This document shows positions 24,514 to 33,061 of a stretch of DNA of 40,183 nucleotides, in pieces. Where the stretch lies: positions 1 through 40,183 of the forward strand of contig CAZITQ010000064.1 of assembly GCA_964542165.1 (NCBI GenBank). The letters are read 5' to 3'. The notes under the pieces were generated by a model that worked only from the letters and a program-made list of their open reading frames with translations, ran no database searches and was not told the DNA's origin. This DNA comes from CAYTBN01 sp964542165 (GTDB taxonomy: Bacteria; Myxococcota_A; UBA796; UBA9615; CAYRNR01). Made by a program: the position numbers and the translations under genes. Positions within the stretch are counted from its first letter, which is position 1; each line of letters begins with the position of its first letter.

Positions 24514-24705
24514 CCCTTCCTCCACCGCTTCCGCCCACGCCTCCACACCACCCTCCCCCGCCCAGCCACGCCCGCGTCTCGGAGATCCTCGACCGCCGTC
24601 GCCTGTGGACGCTGGCGATGATCCGCCGCCTGCGGGAGGGGCTGGGTAGTTCCGCTGACGTACTCGTGAGGGGAGTGCACGGGCGGGCCAGCCCGTAGAC
24701 CCCGG
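24514..24705. terminator. Convergent intergenic region with hairpin at 24679-24696
   Basis: Between two convergent genes. ACGGGC (24679-24684), loop GGGCCA, GCCCGT (24691-24696) is a perfect 6-bp stem but has no T run, so it is at best a weak bidirectional terminator. An open plus frame through 24550-24698 has no start or ribosome site and is not called. Confidence 0.35.
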
Positions 24706-26481
24706 TCAGCCAGGGGGCGGCGTGTCGACCCGGCGACGGCGGCAGGCGACCAGGATCAGGGGCAGGGCAATCGACATCCCCGCCACAGCCCCGGCGGCTC
24801 CACCGGGCGACGCCTCCGAGCACTGACAATCCGAGGGGTCCGGCTCCGCCTCCCCCTCGCACTCGGGGTCGTTCGCATCGATCAGGCCGTCGCAGTCGTT
24901 GTCGAAGTGGTCGTCGCAGATCTCGTCCATGCCCGGATTCACATCCGGATCCCCGTCGTGGCAGTCGTCGCTGCAGTCCTCGTAGCCGTCCCCGTCTCCG
25001 TCCACGCAGCCGTCCCAGCCCAAGAAGAGATAGACCTGGCCATCGAGATGGTCGCCACCCTCGCTGTTGTGGGTCGCGGCGATCAGGAAGTCCGCGTAGC
25101 CGTCGCCGTTGACGTCGCCACCTCCGGCCACGGCAGAGCCGCTCCGGTCCTCCTCCACCTCGCCCTGGAACGACGCATGGGGCACGAGGGTGTCGTCGAA
25201 GACCGAGGAGCCGCCCAGGTGGAGGTAGCTCTGCCCCGCCTCGTGGCCGTTCTCCCCGTTGGTGAACGCCCCGATCAGGATGTCGTCGACTCCGTTCCCG
25301 TCCACGTCACCCACGAAGGACAGGGCGTACCCGAAATGGTCGTCGTGCTGCTCGGCTTCCATGGTGGCGTCGTGGTCGCCCAGCGACTGGCCCATGTCCC
25401 AGTCATCGGTCCTGCCGGCGATCACATAGGCTCGCCCGCCCGTCCCGTCGACGTTCTGGTGACCGGGGGCACCGACGAGGATGTCGGCTAGACCGTCGCC
25501 GTCGAAGTCGCCCAGCCCTCCGGCCGAGCCGGACTGATCGAATCTGTCCCACGGCGAGCCCTGGCCGATGAACGAGGCATCCGCCGTGCTCAGGGGGGTG
25601 TCCATGGTCCATCCACCGGTCCGGCCGAGGACCAGGTACGTCTTTCCGACGCCCGATTCGGATGCGTCATGACCGGCGGCGCCGATGAGGATGTCATCCA
25701 GGCCGTCGCCGTTCACGTCTCCACCGCCCCGCAACGCCGAGGCGTGGTCGTCCTGGGACTCTCCGAGGAAGGATGCGTCCGCCTCGGTCACCGATGTCCC
25801 CGGGTCCCAGACTTCCGGCCGACCCAGGAAGAGATACACCTGACCCGCCATGGATGCGGTTTCGGCGTTGTGGCCCGCTCCGATAAGGAAATCGCGGAGG
25901 CCATCCCCGTCCACGTCCCCAGCACTGGCGACGATGCACGCGAAGTCGTGCTCGGCCTCCCCCACGAACCAGGCGTCGGCGCCGTGGATGTCCGCGTCCA
26001 CGGCCCAGCCCGAAGCGCTGCCGAGGACCAGGTACACGATGCCCGCCATCTGCGCGCGCATGGGCGCGGCGGCGAGGAAGTCGTCCAGCCCGTCACCGTC
26101 CACGTCTCCGACGATCTCCAGGTCCGCGCCCAGGTTGGCGCCATTGACGAACCCGAGGAACGAGGCGTCCGCCTGGGACAGGGGCGTGTCCATGCTCCAC
26201 CCGCTGGCGCGGCCGAAGACGACGTGGACCTTGCCTTCCAGGGACTCGGTGTGGCCGTGACAGGAGGCGCCGATCAGGATGTCGTCGAAGCCATCTCCGT
26301 TCAGATCCCCCGCGTTCGACAGGCTGGATCCCGCGCCTCCCTGGTCGGCGATGAAGGACGCGGAGGCGTCGTTCACCACCGTGTCCGTGGACCAGGCGCG
26401 GGCAGCCGGTGGAACGGCGGCATGGACGGAGCAACCGAGCAGTAGAAGCAGTCCCCACACAGCGCGGTGGCATCGCAGCAT
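24706..26481 (-). CDS. Seven-bladed FG-GAP propeller with MopE motif and MYXO-CTERM tail
   Basis: 591 residues from ATG at 26481, chosen because GGAGGGG lies 5 bases upstream (the frame is open to 26514). Signal peptide about 1-25 (VWGLLLLLGCSVHAAV). Seven FG-GAP repeats each contain a calcium loop and strand, e.g. DLNGDGFDDILIGA, DVDGDGLDDFLAAA, DFDGDGLADILVGA, DVNGDGYADFLIAA, spaced about 65 residues, enough for a closed propeller. Then one MopE-type motif (DGDGDGYEDCSDDCHDGDPDVNPG and CDDHFDNDCDG) and a C-terminal tail: DCQC, hydrophobic helix, RRRRV, the MYXO-CTERM layout. Probably a surface-displayed calcium-dependent binding protein. Same fold as the gene at 20734 but different anchoring. 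Confidence 0.9.
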   Translation of the reverse strand: MLRCHRAVWGLLLLLGCSVHAAVPPAARAWSTDTVVNDASASFIADQGGAGSSLSNAGDLNGDGFDDILIGASCHGHTESLEGKVHVVFGRASGWSMDTPLSQADASFLGFVNGANLGADLEIVGDVDGDGLDDFLAAAPMRAQMAGIVYLVLGSASGWAVDADIHGADAWFVGEAEHDFACIVASAGDVDGDGLRDFLIGAGHNAETASMAGQVYLFLGRPEVWDPGTSVTEADASFLGESQDDHASALRGGGDVNGDGLDDILIGAAGHDASESGVGKTYLVLGRTGGWTMDTPLSTADASFIGQGSPWDRFDQSGSAGGLGDFDGDGLADILVGAPGHQNVDGTGGRAYVIAGRTDDWDMGQSLGDHDATMEAEQHDDHFGYALSFVGDVDGNGVDDILIGAFTNGENGHEAGQSYLHLGGSSVFDDTLVPHASFQGEVEEDRSGSAVAGGGDVNGDGYADFLIAATHNSEGGDHLDGQVYLFLGWDGCVDGDGDGYEDCSDDCHDGDPDVNPGMDEICDDHFDNDCDGLIDANDPECEGEAEPDPSDCQCSEASPGGAAGAVAGMSIALPLILVACRRRRVDTPPPG

Positions 26482-26524
26482 GGTCCCCTCCACACCCAGG
26501 GTACACGAGGCCACCGATCCCGCC

Positions 26525-26620
26525 CTAGCGCAGAAACGCGAACACCATCCCCGCGATCCCGCTGCAGACGATGAGGAACTCGAGGGCCATGCGCGCGCCG
26601 GGGCGAGTGGTCAGCAGCAT
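26525..26620 (-). CDS. Possible 31-residue single-helix membrane peptide
   Basis: Read by eye: ATG at 26620, TAG at 26525. The sequence has a basic start (MLLTTRPGARM) and then a compact hydrophobic helix (ALEFLIVCSGIAGMVFAFLR). GGGGAC lies about 9 bases upstream. It lies in the 264-bp gap between the FG-GAP gene and the transporter, on the minus strand, upstream of the FG-GAP gene. Hydrophobic runs arise by chance in GC-rich DNA, so this is only a candidate. Confidence 0.25.
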   Translation of the reverse strand: MLLTTRPGARMALEFLIVCSGIAGMVFAFLR

Positions 26621-26669
26621 GCGGGCGTTGTCCCCGTGGGACGATCTTGCACCGGGCCGGACGATTGTT

Positions 26670-26698
26670 TTGCGCCGTCCGCAGCGGATCGGTATGAT
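26670..26698 (+). promoter_or_regulatory. Candidate sigma-70-type promoter for the DASS transporter
   Basis: TTGCGC (26670-26675), 17-base spacer, TATGAT (26693-26698; five of six match TATAAT). Transcription would start near 26705, about 40 bases before the ATG at 26746, which has AAGAGGT in front. Confidence 0.5.
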
Positions 26699-26745
26699 GC
26701 GCCGCCATCAGGCGTACAGGCCATCGCCGAAAGAGGTATAGGCAG

Positions 26746-28524
26746 ATGACCGAGACTCCCTCCGGAGCCGACCCGCAAGGCACGCCCCCCCCCGACAGCA
26801 AGGACAAGCTCGACGTCAAGCGGCTGTTCTTCATCTTCCTGGGAATCGGGCTGTTCTTCCTCGTGTACTTCTCGCCGGCGTGGCCGGACGCGACGGACCC
26901 CAACGGGGTCAAGTTCGTGCTGAGCCCCCAGGGCAAGGCCGCACTTGCGCTGTTCGCCCTGGCGGCGACCTGGTGGGTCACCGAGGTGGTGCCCATCGGC
27001 GTGACGTCGATCACGATCGGCATCGTCCAGGCGATGTTCTTCATCCGCCCGGACGTGCTGCCGGTGCCACCGGACATGGTGGCCGCCAACGACATCGACT
27101 GGGATCAGATCAAGCCCATCTCGGGGGCCTGGAGGTCGTTCACCGACTTCCTGGCGCCGTCGGTGTGGTTCATCTTCGGCTCGCTGAGCTTCGGGGCGGT
27201 CTTCACCAAGACCGGCCTGACCCGCCGCATGGCCTACAAGATGCTGTCCATCGTCGGCGAGCGGACCTCGATGATCTACCTGGGCTGCTTCGTGATGACG
27301 TCGGCCCTGACCCTGATCATGGCCCACACCGCGGTGGCGGCCACGATCTACCCCCTGCTGGTGACGATCTACGCCCTGTACACCGACGAGAAGGCCCCCA
27401 CCAAGTTCGGCAAGGGGCTGTTCATGGGCATGGCGTTCGTGGCGGGCGCCGGGTCGATCATCACCCTGCTCGGCGCCGCGCGGGGCGCGGTGGCCCTGGG
27501 GTTCTTCACCGAGATCACCGGCACCAAGATCGGCTTCTTCGAGCTGGCCTACTACATGGCTCCCGTGGGCGTCCTGATGACGTTCGTCCTGTGGGGCTAC
27601 TTCATGGTCTATTACAAGCCGGAGCAGAAGACGATCCCCGGTCTTCGCGAGAAGGCGGTCAAGCTCTACGCCGAGCAGGGCCGGATCACGCTCAACGAGA
27701 TCCTGGTGCTGGTCATCGTCGGCACGGCGATCCTGGCGCTCGCGTCCCGGTCCTTCCTGCCGGACGGCCACCTGCTCAAGGAGATGGACAAGGCCTCCAT
27801 CATCCTGCTGGCCACGGTGACGTTCTTCCTGTTCCGGATCCTCAAGCTCGAGGACCTCGAGGGCACCTCGTGGAACATCATCCTGCTGTTCGGCGGTGCC
27901 ATGAGCATCGGCTACTGCCTGTGGCAGACCGGTGCCGCATCCTGGCTGGCCATCCACTGGCTGACCATGTTCGAGAACGCCCCCGGGTGGGTCTTCGTGG
28001 TCGGCATCGCCTTCTTCGTCCTTGTGATGACCAACCTGATCATGAACGTGGCCGCCATCGCGATCTCGATGCCGGTGGCGCTGGTCATCGCCCCCTACCT
28101 GGACGTGGCGCCCCACCTGGTGGTGTTCGCGTCCCTGGTCACCGCGGGCATGCCCTTCCTGCTGCTGGTGGGCGCCGCGCCCAACGCCATCGCCTACGCG
28201 TCCGGACAGTTCACCTCCAAGGAGTTCTTCGTCTGCGGGGTGCCCGCGAGCGTGATCCTGATCGTGGTCACGGGCTTCTTCGTGGTGGTCGTGTGGCCGA
28301 TCATGGGCATGCCCATCACCATGGCCGATCTGGAGGGGAAGGACAGCGGCGCGGCCATCGAGGAGGTCGAGACCGACCCTGTCGAGACCTCGACCGACGC
28401 TTCGCTTCCGACACCGCCGGTTCCGGAGGCCGAGCCCCTGGCCACCTGGTACGGGGGCACCGACACGACCTGCGAACCGACCGCCGCCCTGCCGATGGAC
28501 GGCACCTGTCTGGCGTCACCCTGA
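26746..28524 (+). CDS. DASS/SLC13-family anion transporter with altered sodium-site motifs
   Basis: 592 residues, about 11 transmembrane helices, cytoplasmic N-terminus of 25 residues. The family's inverted-repeat layout is clear: WWVTEVVPIGVTSI, FLAPSVWFIFGSLSF, and the second-repeat hairpin LVGAAPNAIAYASGQF, which matches the GTPPNA/G block. In sodium-coupled members each half has a Ser-Asn-Thr motif; here they read AHT (193-195) and MNV (433-435), and the first-half GTPPN is GAARG. Transport of sulfate, dicarboxylate or a similar anion is likely, but coupling ion may differ. A 60-residue Pro/Glu/Thr tail with two Cys (TTCEPTAALPMDGTC) is unusual. Convergent with a response regulator whose cognate kinase may control it. 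Confidence 0.88.
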   Translation: MTETPSGADPQGTPPPDSKDKLDVKRLFFIFLGIGLFFLVYFSPAWPDATDPNGVKFVLSPQGKAALALFALAATWWVTEVVPIGVTSITIGIVQAMFFIRPDVLPVPPDMVAANDIDWDQIKPISGAWRSFTDFLAPSVWFIFGSLSFGAVFTKTGLTRRMAYKMLSIVGERTSMIYLGCFVMTSALTLIMAHTAVAATIYPLLVTIYALYTDEKAPTKFGKGLFMGMAFVAGAGSIITLLGAARGAVALGFFTEITGTKIGFFELAYYMAPVGVLMTFVLWGYFMVYYKPEQKTIPGLREKAVKLYAEQGRITLNEILVLVIVGTAILALASRSFLPDGHLLKEMDKASIILLATVTFFLFRILKLEDLEGTSWNIILLFGGAMSIGYCLWQTGAASWLAIHWLTMFENAPGWVFVVGIAFFVLVMTNLIMNVAAIAISMPVALVIAPYLDVAPHLVVFASLVTAGMPFLLLVGAAPNAIAYASGQFTSKEFFVCGVPASVILIVVTGFFVVVVWPIMGMPITMADLEGKDSGAAIEEVETDPVETSTDASLPTPPVPEAEPLATWYGGTDTTCEPTAALPMDGTCLASP

Positions 28525-28554
28525 ACCGGGCGGTGGCGCTCGCGCTTCGCTGAA

Positions 28555-28573
28555 GGCTGGGGGGCTACCAGCC
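28555..28573. terminator. Hairpin between transporter and response regulator 3' ends
   Basis: GGCTGG (28555-28560), loop GGGGCTA, CCAGCC (28568-28573): perfect 6-bp stem, 31 bases after the transporter stop and covering the stop codon of the convergent response regulator. On the plus strand it is followed by CTTCTTG, a modest pyrimidine stretch, so it may serve as the transporter terminator. Confidence 0.45.
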
Positions 28574-28996
28574 CTTCTTGTGCAGGATCTGGTCGACCTG
28601 CTCTTCCGCCCGCTGTTCGCCCAGCTTCTCGGTCCGCTGCACGGCCTCGTGGACCTTGACCAGCAGGTCGTCCAGCTCGACGGGCTTCTCCAGGAAGTCC
28701 ACGGCCCCGAGCTTCATGGCCTCCACGCCACTCTTGACGGTGCCATGCCCCGACAGCAGCAGCGCCTGGCAATCGGGATTGAGCTCCCGGAGCCGCTGGA
28801 GTGTCTCGATGCCGTCGATGCCGGGCATGGCCAGGTCGAGCACCACGGCGTCGAAGCGCTGATTGCGGGCCAGTTCCAGCGCCTCTTCACCGCTACCGGC
28901 GACCATCACGCTGAGGTCGCGGCGCTCCATTCGCTTGGCGAGGGTGGTGACGAACAGCTCCTCGTCGTCGACCAGAAGGATGCGGGGGTTGCTCAT
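28565..28996 (-). CDS. Single-domain response regulator
   Basis: 143 residues from ATG at 28996 with GGGAG about 9 bases upstream. A receiver domain with all key residues: DDEE near residue 10, phospho-acceptor D54 in VVLDLAMPG, LLLSGHG (Ser switch) and FLEKPVE (Lys). After the receiver only about 20 charged residues follow (QRTEKLGEQRAEEQVDQIL), so there is no output domain; it must act by protein contact or as a phosphate relay. Third element of the regulator-kinase-regulator set on this strand, 106 bp after the kinase gene, possibly with its own promoter (TTGAAC near 29055). Confidence 0.92.
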   Translation of the reverse strand: MSNPRILLVDDEELFVTTLAKRMERRDLSVMVAGSGEEALELARNQRFDAVVLDLAMPGIDGIETLQRLRELNPDCQALLLSGHGTVKSGVEAMKLGAVDFLEKPVELDDLLVKVHEAVQRTEKLGEQRAEEQVDQILHKKGW

Positions 28997-29014
28997 GCTC
29001 TCGCTCTCCCGGGC

Positions 29015-29029
29015 TATTGAGGTCCAATA
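29015..29029. promoter_or_regulatory. Inverted repeat TATTG-AGGTC-CAATA before the response regulator
   Basis: Perfect 5-bp arms, 19 bases upstream of the ATG at 28996. AT-rich arms stand out from the surrounding GC-rich DNA. Position fits an operator or part of the -10 region of a separate promoter for the regulator. Confidence 0.35.
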
Positions 29030-29102
29030 ACACGGCTGGACCGTAGCGTTCAATCGGACGTTCGGGGCGTCCCACCGGACGGCCCGACCGACCGGACTTA
29101 CT

Positions 29103-31427
29103 CTAGGTCTCGTCCTCGGATTCGTCTCCGGCCGCCGTGAAGCCACCCGAGACGCTGGGGAACTCCCAGGTGATCTCCCCCTGGTGGGCGGGGAACACGA
29201 CGGTGAACTTGGCCCCATGCCCCGGCTCCGACTCCACGAGGATCTCCCCGTCGTAGCGCTTGACCACCCCGTAGCAGATGGACAGGCCCAGCCCGGTCCC
29301 GCGCCCCGGGGGTTTGGTGGTCACGAAGGGGTCGAACAGCCGGTCGGCGATCTCGGGGTCGATGCCGGGGCCGTCGTCCTCGACTCCGATGAGCACCTTG
29401 CCCCCACGTTCCGATGTGGTCAGCCAGATGTTGCCGCCCGACCGCTCCTGCAGGGCCTGGATCGAGTTGTTGATCAGGTTGATGAAGATCTCCTGCAGCT
29501 GCATCTCCTCCACCTTCACGTGGGGGAGGTCGGAGGCGTAGTTGCGGTGCAGGGCCACCGCGGCCAGGCTCGCCTCCTTCTCCAGGAAGGGCAGCACCTC
29601 GTCCAGGGCGTGGTTGACCTCGACCACGTCCACCTCGGCCTCGCTCTTGCGCGCGAAGCTGAGCATCCGCGAGGTGACCGAACGCCCGCGGCGAACCTGG
29701 TCGGTCAACTTCGGCAGCCAGTTGTGGAGCTCGTCCATCAACTCGTCGCGGGCGGGTTCGTCCTCCAGCAGGTCGGTCAGGTAGCCGGTGACCTCGCCGA
29801 TCACGGCCAGGGGGTTGTTGATCTCGTGGGCCACCCCCGCCGCCAGACGTCCCACGGCCGCCAACCGTTCCGAGAGGATGATCTGGTCCATCAACGCCCG
29901 GCGGTGGGAGATGTCCTTGACCATCCCCACGGTGCCGATCATCCGGTCGGCGTTGTCCTTGAGCGTGGACAGGGTGATCGAGGCGCGGACCGGGGAGCCG
30001 TCCTTGCGAAACAGGTTCGTCTGGTAGTCGCGGACCGCCCCCTCGGCCTTCACCCGCCGCACCAGGGCCTCCCGCTCGCTCTCCTCCTCGTACAGCAGGG
30101 AGGCGGGCTTGCCGATGACCTCGTCGGCCCTGTACCCCAGCGAGTCCTCGGCGCCCTGGTTGAACGAGACGATCCGCCCCTCCAGATCGGTGGTGATCAC
30201 CATCACCGGAGAGTTCTCCAGGATGTTCTGCAGGTACTCCCGGGTGCGATTGAGCGCCGCCTCGGCCGCCGCCTGGGCGGTCACGTCGTCGGTCTGCCCG
30301 CCCACGGCGGTGACCTGCCCCTCGGCGTCCAGGATCGGGTACTTGACCGTGGACAGGTGGACCTCGTGCAGGCCCTCGCCCACCACGCCGTCGAAGCGGA
30401 CCTCCTTGCCCTGCTGCAGGACGTCCCGGTCCCCCGCCGCCATGGCATCGGCCAGCTCCCGGGGCAAGGCCTCGCGGTCGGTCTTGCCGACGATCTCGCC
30501 CTTGCTCTTGCCCAGCAGGTCGCAGGCGGCCCGATTGACCTCGAGGTACTGGCCCTGGCGGTTCTTGACGTAGATCGCCACCGGCGCCATCTCCATGAAC
30601 TGACGGAGCTGGACCTCGGTGGCCTTGAGCTCCTCCTCCAGCTGGATCCGATGGGTGATGTCGCGGACCATCTCGACCATGCCCACCGCGCGGTCCTCGG
30701 CGTCCAGCACCGGCGCGGCCACGATGGCCGCGTAGCGCGGGTTGCCGTCGGCATCGAAGTGCTTGCGGACCACCGATTGGGTCTCGCGGTCCTGCATCAC
30801 GACGTAGAACGGGCAGTTACCCACCGCCACCTGGCACTCGCCGCGGATCGCCGAGTCGGTCTCGTAGCAATGACAGCCCAGCACGTCGCCGATCTGCACG
30901 TCGTTGTTGCGCAGGTACGCCGCATTGGCCTCTCGGATCACCATCTCGTCGTCCAGGACGATGACCTCGTCGGGGATGGCGTGGAAGATCTGGGAGATCC
31001 GCTGCCGCTCGACCTCCACCCGCTCACGCAGCTCGGTGCGCTGGCGGATGATCTTCTCCTCGGCCTGGTGCAGGTTCCAGAACAGCCGCGCGGCCACGTG
31101 GTCGATCAGCGTCACGCTGCGGGGGCGGGTCCGCTCGATCTCGTCGCGGACGGCAGGATCACCGGTCAGCTCGATGAGCAGGTCCAGGTCCGGGATGTCG
31201 TACAGCTCCCGGTAGTCGCGGGTGACCCGGGGGATCCCGATCTGCTGGGCGTAGCGGATCCCGGGCGCGTCCTGCTCGATCTCGGCGACGCCGAGGATCA
31301 CCATCCGGAAGCGACCCAGGGCGTCGTCCCCGACCATCCGGATGATGGACTCGCAGCCCTTGCCGCCGCCGACGATGGCGGTCTTGAGGGTACCGCGGGC
31401 GGTCCGGAGCTCCGTGGTCCCCAGCAT
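29103..31427 (-). CDS. Soluble PAS histidine kinase with N-terminal Rossmann-like domain
   Basis: 774 residues, no transmembrane segment. Residues 1-115: Rossmann-like domain (TAIVGGGKGCESIIRM, then VILGVAEIEQDAPG, PDLDLLIELTG). A short coiled coil leads to three PAS domains: PAS1 (about 145-260) has four Cys, C185, C187, C198 and C205, in GCHCYE...GECQ...GNCPF, a possible metal or redox site; PAS2 (about 275-385); PAS3 (about 400-510). HisKA has the phospho-acceptor H534 in AAGVAHEINNPLAVI; the ATPase domain has the N-box INNSIQAL, DDGPGID and GRGTGLGLSI. It likely senses redox state or a cytoplasmic ligand and phosphorylates the flanking receivers. Begins 2 bp after the upstream regulator stop. 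Confidence 0.93.
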   Translation of the reverse strand: MLGTTELRTARGTLKTAIVGGGKGCESIIRMVGDDALGRFRMVILGVAEIEQDAPGIRYAQQIGIPRVTRDYRELYDIPDLDLLIELTGDPAVRDEIERTRPRSVTLIDHVAARLFWNLHQAEEKIIRQRTELRERVEVERQRISQIFHAIPDEVIVLDDEMVIREANAAYLRNNDVQIGDVLGCHCYETDSAIRGECQVAVGNCPFYVVMQDRETQSVVRKHFDADGNPRYAAIVAAPVLDAEDRAVGMVEMVRDITHRIQLEEELKATEVQLRQFMEMAPVAIYVKNRQGQYLEVNRAACDLLGKSKGEIVGKTDREALPRELADAMAAGDRDVLQQGKEVRFDGVVGEGLHEVHLSTVKYPILDAEGQVTAVGGQTDDVTAQAAAEAALNRTREYLQNILENSPVMVITTDLEGRIVSFNQGAEDSLGYRADEVIGKPASLLYEEESEREALVRRVKAEGAVRDYQTNLFRKDGSPVRASITLSTLKDNADRMIGTVGMVKDISHRRALMDQIILSERLAAVGRLAAGVAHEINNPLAVIGEVTGYLTDLLEDEPARDELMDELHNWLPKLTDQVRRGRSVTSRMLSFARKSEAEVDVVEVNHALDEVLPFLEKEASLAAVALHRNYASDLPHVKVEEMQLQEIFINLINNSIQALQERSGGNIWLTTSERGGKVLIGVEDDGPGIDPEIADRLFDPFVTTKPPGRGTGLGLSICYGVVKRYDGEILVESEPGHGAKFTVVFPAHQGEITWEFPSVSGGFTAAGDESEDET

Positions 31428-31429
31428 GG

Positions 31430-31825
31430 TCAGCCCCGCTGCCGTTCGGTCCTGCTCTGGTGGGCGTCCCGCAACCTGCCCACCAGCTCATCCAGGTCCA
31501 CGGGCTTCATCAGGTAGTCGAACGCGCCGAGTTCGATGACGCGGATCGCCGTCTCGGTGTCGGCATACCCGGTGAGGATCAGCACCTCGCTCAGGGGATG
31601 GAGCTGCCGGATCTTCTCCAGGGCCTGCACGCCGGTCATGCGGGGAAGACGGACGTCGAGCACCACCACGTCGAAGTCCCTGCGCTGAAGCAGGTCCAGC
31701 GCCTGCTCCGCCGTGGTGACCCCGTCCACCTGGAAGCCGCGCTTGGTCAGCCGGGTTCGGAGGACCTCGCGGTAGTCCTCCTCGTCCTCCACCAGCAGCA
31801 CGGTGATCGGGGCCTTCTCGTTCAT
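31430..31825 (-). CDS. Single-domain response regulator, first gene of the two-component operon
   Basis: 131 residues from ATG at 31825. A receiver with acidic pocket (EDEED), phospho-acceptor D57 (VVVLDVRLP), Thr switch (LILTGYADTETA) and Lys (YLMKPVD). No output domain; the protein ends soon after the fifth helix. Only 2 bp separate it from the kinase, so they are made together. With a second output-less receiver downstream, a phosphorelay or a cytoplasmic target (for example an activator elsewhere) is likely. Confidence 0.92.
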   Translation of the reverse strand: MNEKAPITVLLVEDEEDYREVLRTRLTKRGFQVDGVTTAEQALDLLQRRDFDVVVLDVRLPRMTGVQALEKIRQLHPLSEVLILTGYADTETAIRVIELGAFDYLMKPVDLDELVGRLRDAHQSRTERQRG

Positions 31826-31884
31826 CTCGGACCGGGAGGCTCTCGCAAAGACGACGTCAGGTCAAGCGAGGTGTACCGGACGCG

Positions 31885-32898
31885 TCAGGGGGGCTCGGTC
31901 TCGCCGTCGTCGTCCATGCCCCAGCATTCGAGGGCCCCTGCGCCGCGAACGGCACAGGTGTGGTACATGCCGGCGTCCACCTGGGCGAAATCCCCTCCCG
32001 GCGGCTGGGACACCCCCTCGTGATCGTACCCCCAGCATTCGAGGGTCTCGTCCTCTCGCACACCGCAGTTGTGGACGTGACCCGCGGTGATCTGCAGGAA
32101 GGTCCCCTCGGGCGCCTCGCACTGGTGCCACGGGTACGAACCGATGCAGCCCCAGCATTCGACCGTGCCATCCGCGCGCAGGCCGCAGGTGTGGTCGTAC
32201 CCGGCCGAGACCTGGACGAACTCGCCACCGGGAGGGCTGGACTGCCCCTGCTCGTCCTCCCCCCAGCAGTCGACCGTGCCGTCGGTCCGCACGCCGCAGG
32301 AGTGCCGGACCCCCGTGGTGACCTGGACGAAGGTCCCCTGGGGGGCGTCGCACTCCCCGTGGTCGTCCGTCGGGTCGTGGAAGTGGCAGCCCCAGCAGAC
32401 GAGCAGACCATCGGTGCCCACCGCGCAGCCGTGGTGATTGGCGACACTGACGTCCACGAAGCTGCCGTGGCCGGGCACGCCGTGGGCGACCGTCCCCGCC
32501 CCCCAGCATTCCAGGAGTCCCACGGGACGGATCCCGCAGGTCAGGATCCAGCCGGCGTCGACGTCGTGGAAGCTGCCCCCGGGGGGCTCGGACTGGCCGG
32601 CCGAGTTCGATCCCCAGCAGTGGACCCGTCCGTCCACGTCGATGGCACAGCTGTGCCCCACACCGGCGGTGACCTGGAGGAACTCCCCGGGCGGCGCCGC
32701 GTCGTCGTCGGCCCCCTCCGTGGTGTCGTCGTCGGCCACGTCCGTGGTGTCGTCGTCGCCCCCCGCGCTGTCGTCGTCCCCCGTGCTGTCGTCGTCGCCC
32801 GGGGATCTCTCGAGGTCGACGACGGTCCAGAAGGGACACCCGCTGAACAGGACCGCGATCGCGACCGCGACCAGGATCCCAGCCGAACTCCTCGTCAT
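31885..32898 (-). CDS. RCC1-like repeat lipoprotein with Asp-rich tether
   Basis: 337 residues from ATG at 32898, GGGGAGGT about 7 bases upstream. Lipobox LFSGC (C21). Directly after comes an Asp-rich tether (GDDDSTGDDDSAGGDDDTT, to about 65). Then seven repeats of about 40 residues with the pattern G-x-x-H-(S/T)-C-x-x-x-x-D-G-x-(V/L)-x-CWG, e.g. AGVGHSCAIDVDGRVHCWG, as in RCC1/BNR propellers. Each repeat has a Cys pair that could form a disulfide, and repeats 3 and 5 have two more (CWGC...C). Seven blades fit a complete propeller at the cell surface. Ligand unknown. Confidence 0.88.
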   Translation of the reverse strand: MTRSSAGILVAVAIAVLFSGCPFWTVVDLERSPGDDDSTGDDDSAGGDDDTTDVADDDTTEGADDDAAPPGEFLQVTAGVGHSCAIDVDGRVHCWGSNSAGQSEPPGGSFHDVDAGWILTCGIRPVGLLECWGAGTVAHGVPGHGSFVDVSVANHHGCAVGTDGLLVCWGCHFHDPTDDHGECDAPQGTFVQVTTGVRHSCGVRTDGTVDCWGEDEQGQSSPPGGEFVQVSAGYDHTCGLRADGTVECWGCIGSYPWHQCEAPEGTFLQITAGHVHNCGVREDETLECWGYDHEGVSQPPGGDFAQVDAGMYHTCAVRGAGALECWGMDDDGETEPP

Positions 32899-33061
32899 CG
32901 GACCGACCTCCCCTCCTCGCTGCGGTCCGAAGGCTGCAAGTTCGATGCCGCGCGACCGGGCGCCCGAGGGCGGCGGGGACCGTGTTTCTTTGCCCGGGGG
33001 TGGCCGGCTCGGGTAGGTTGGTGTCCAGCCACCGGACCCTGGGGAGAGGACCAAACGGACC

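Noticed and set aside
22441..24546. A 701-residue open frame on the minus strand
   Set aside because: Antisense of the sigma-54-controlled lipoprotein; its apparent Leu-Gly repeats are the mirror of the E/T minisatellite.
23475..24698. A plus-strand frame running past the lipoprotein stop to 24698, with a transposase-like looking end
   Set aside because: It is the +1 frame of the lipoprotein gene and has no start or ribosome site in the intergenic part; the likeness to a transposase is only superficial.
29184..31517. A 777-residue open frame on the plus strand
   Set aside because: Exact antisense of the histidine kinase; His/Gly/Val-rich with no domain.
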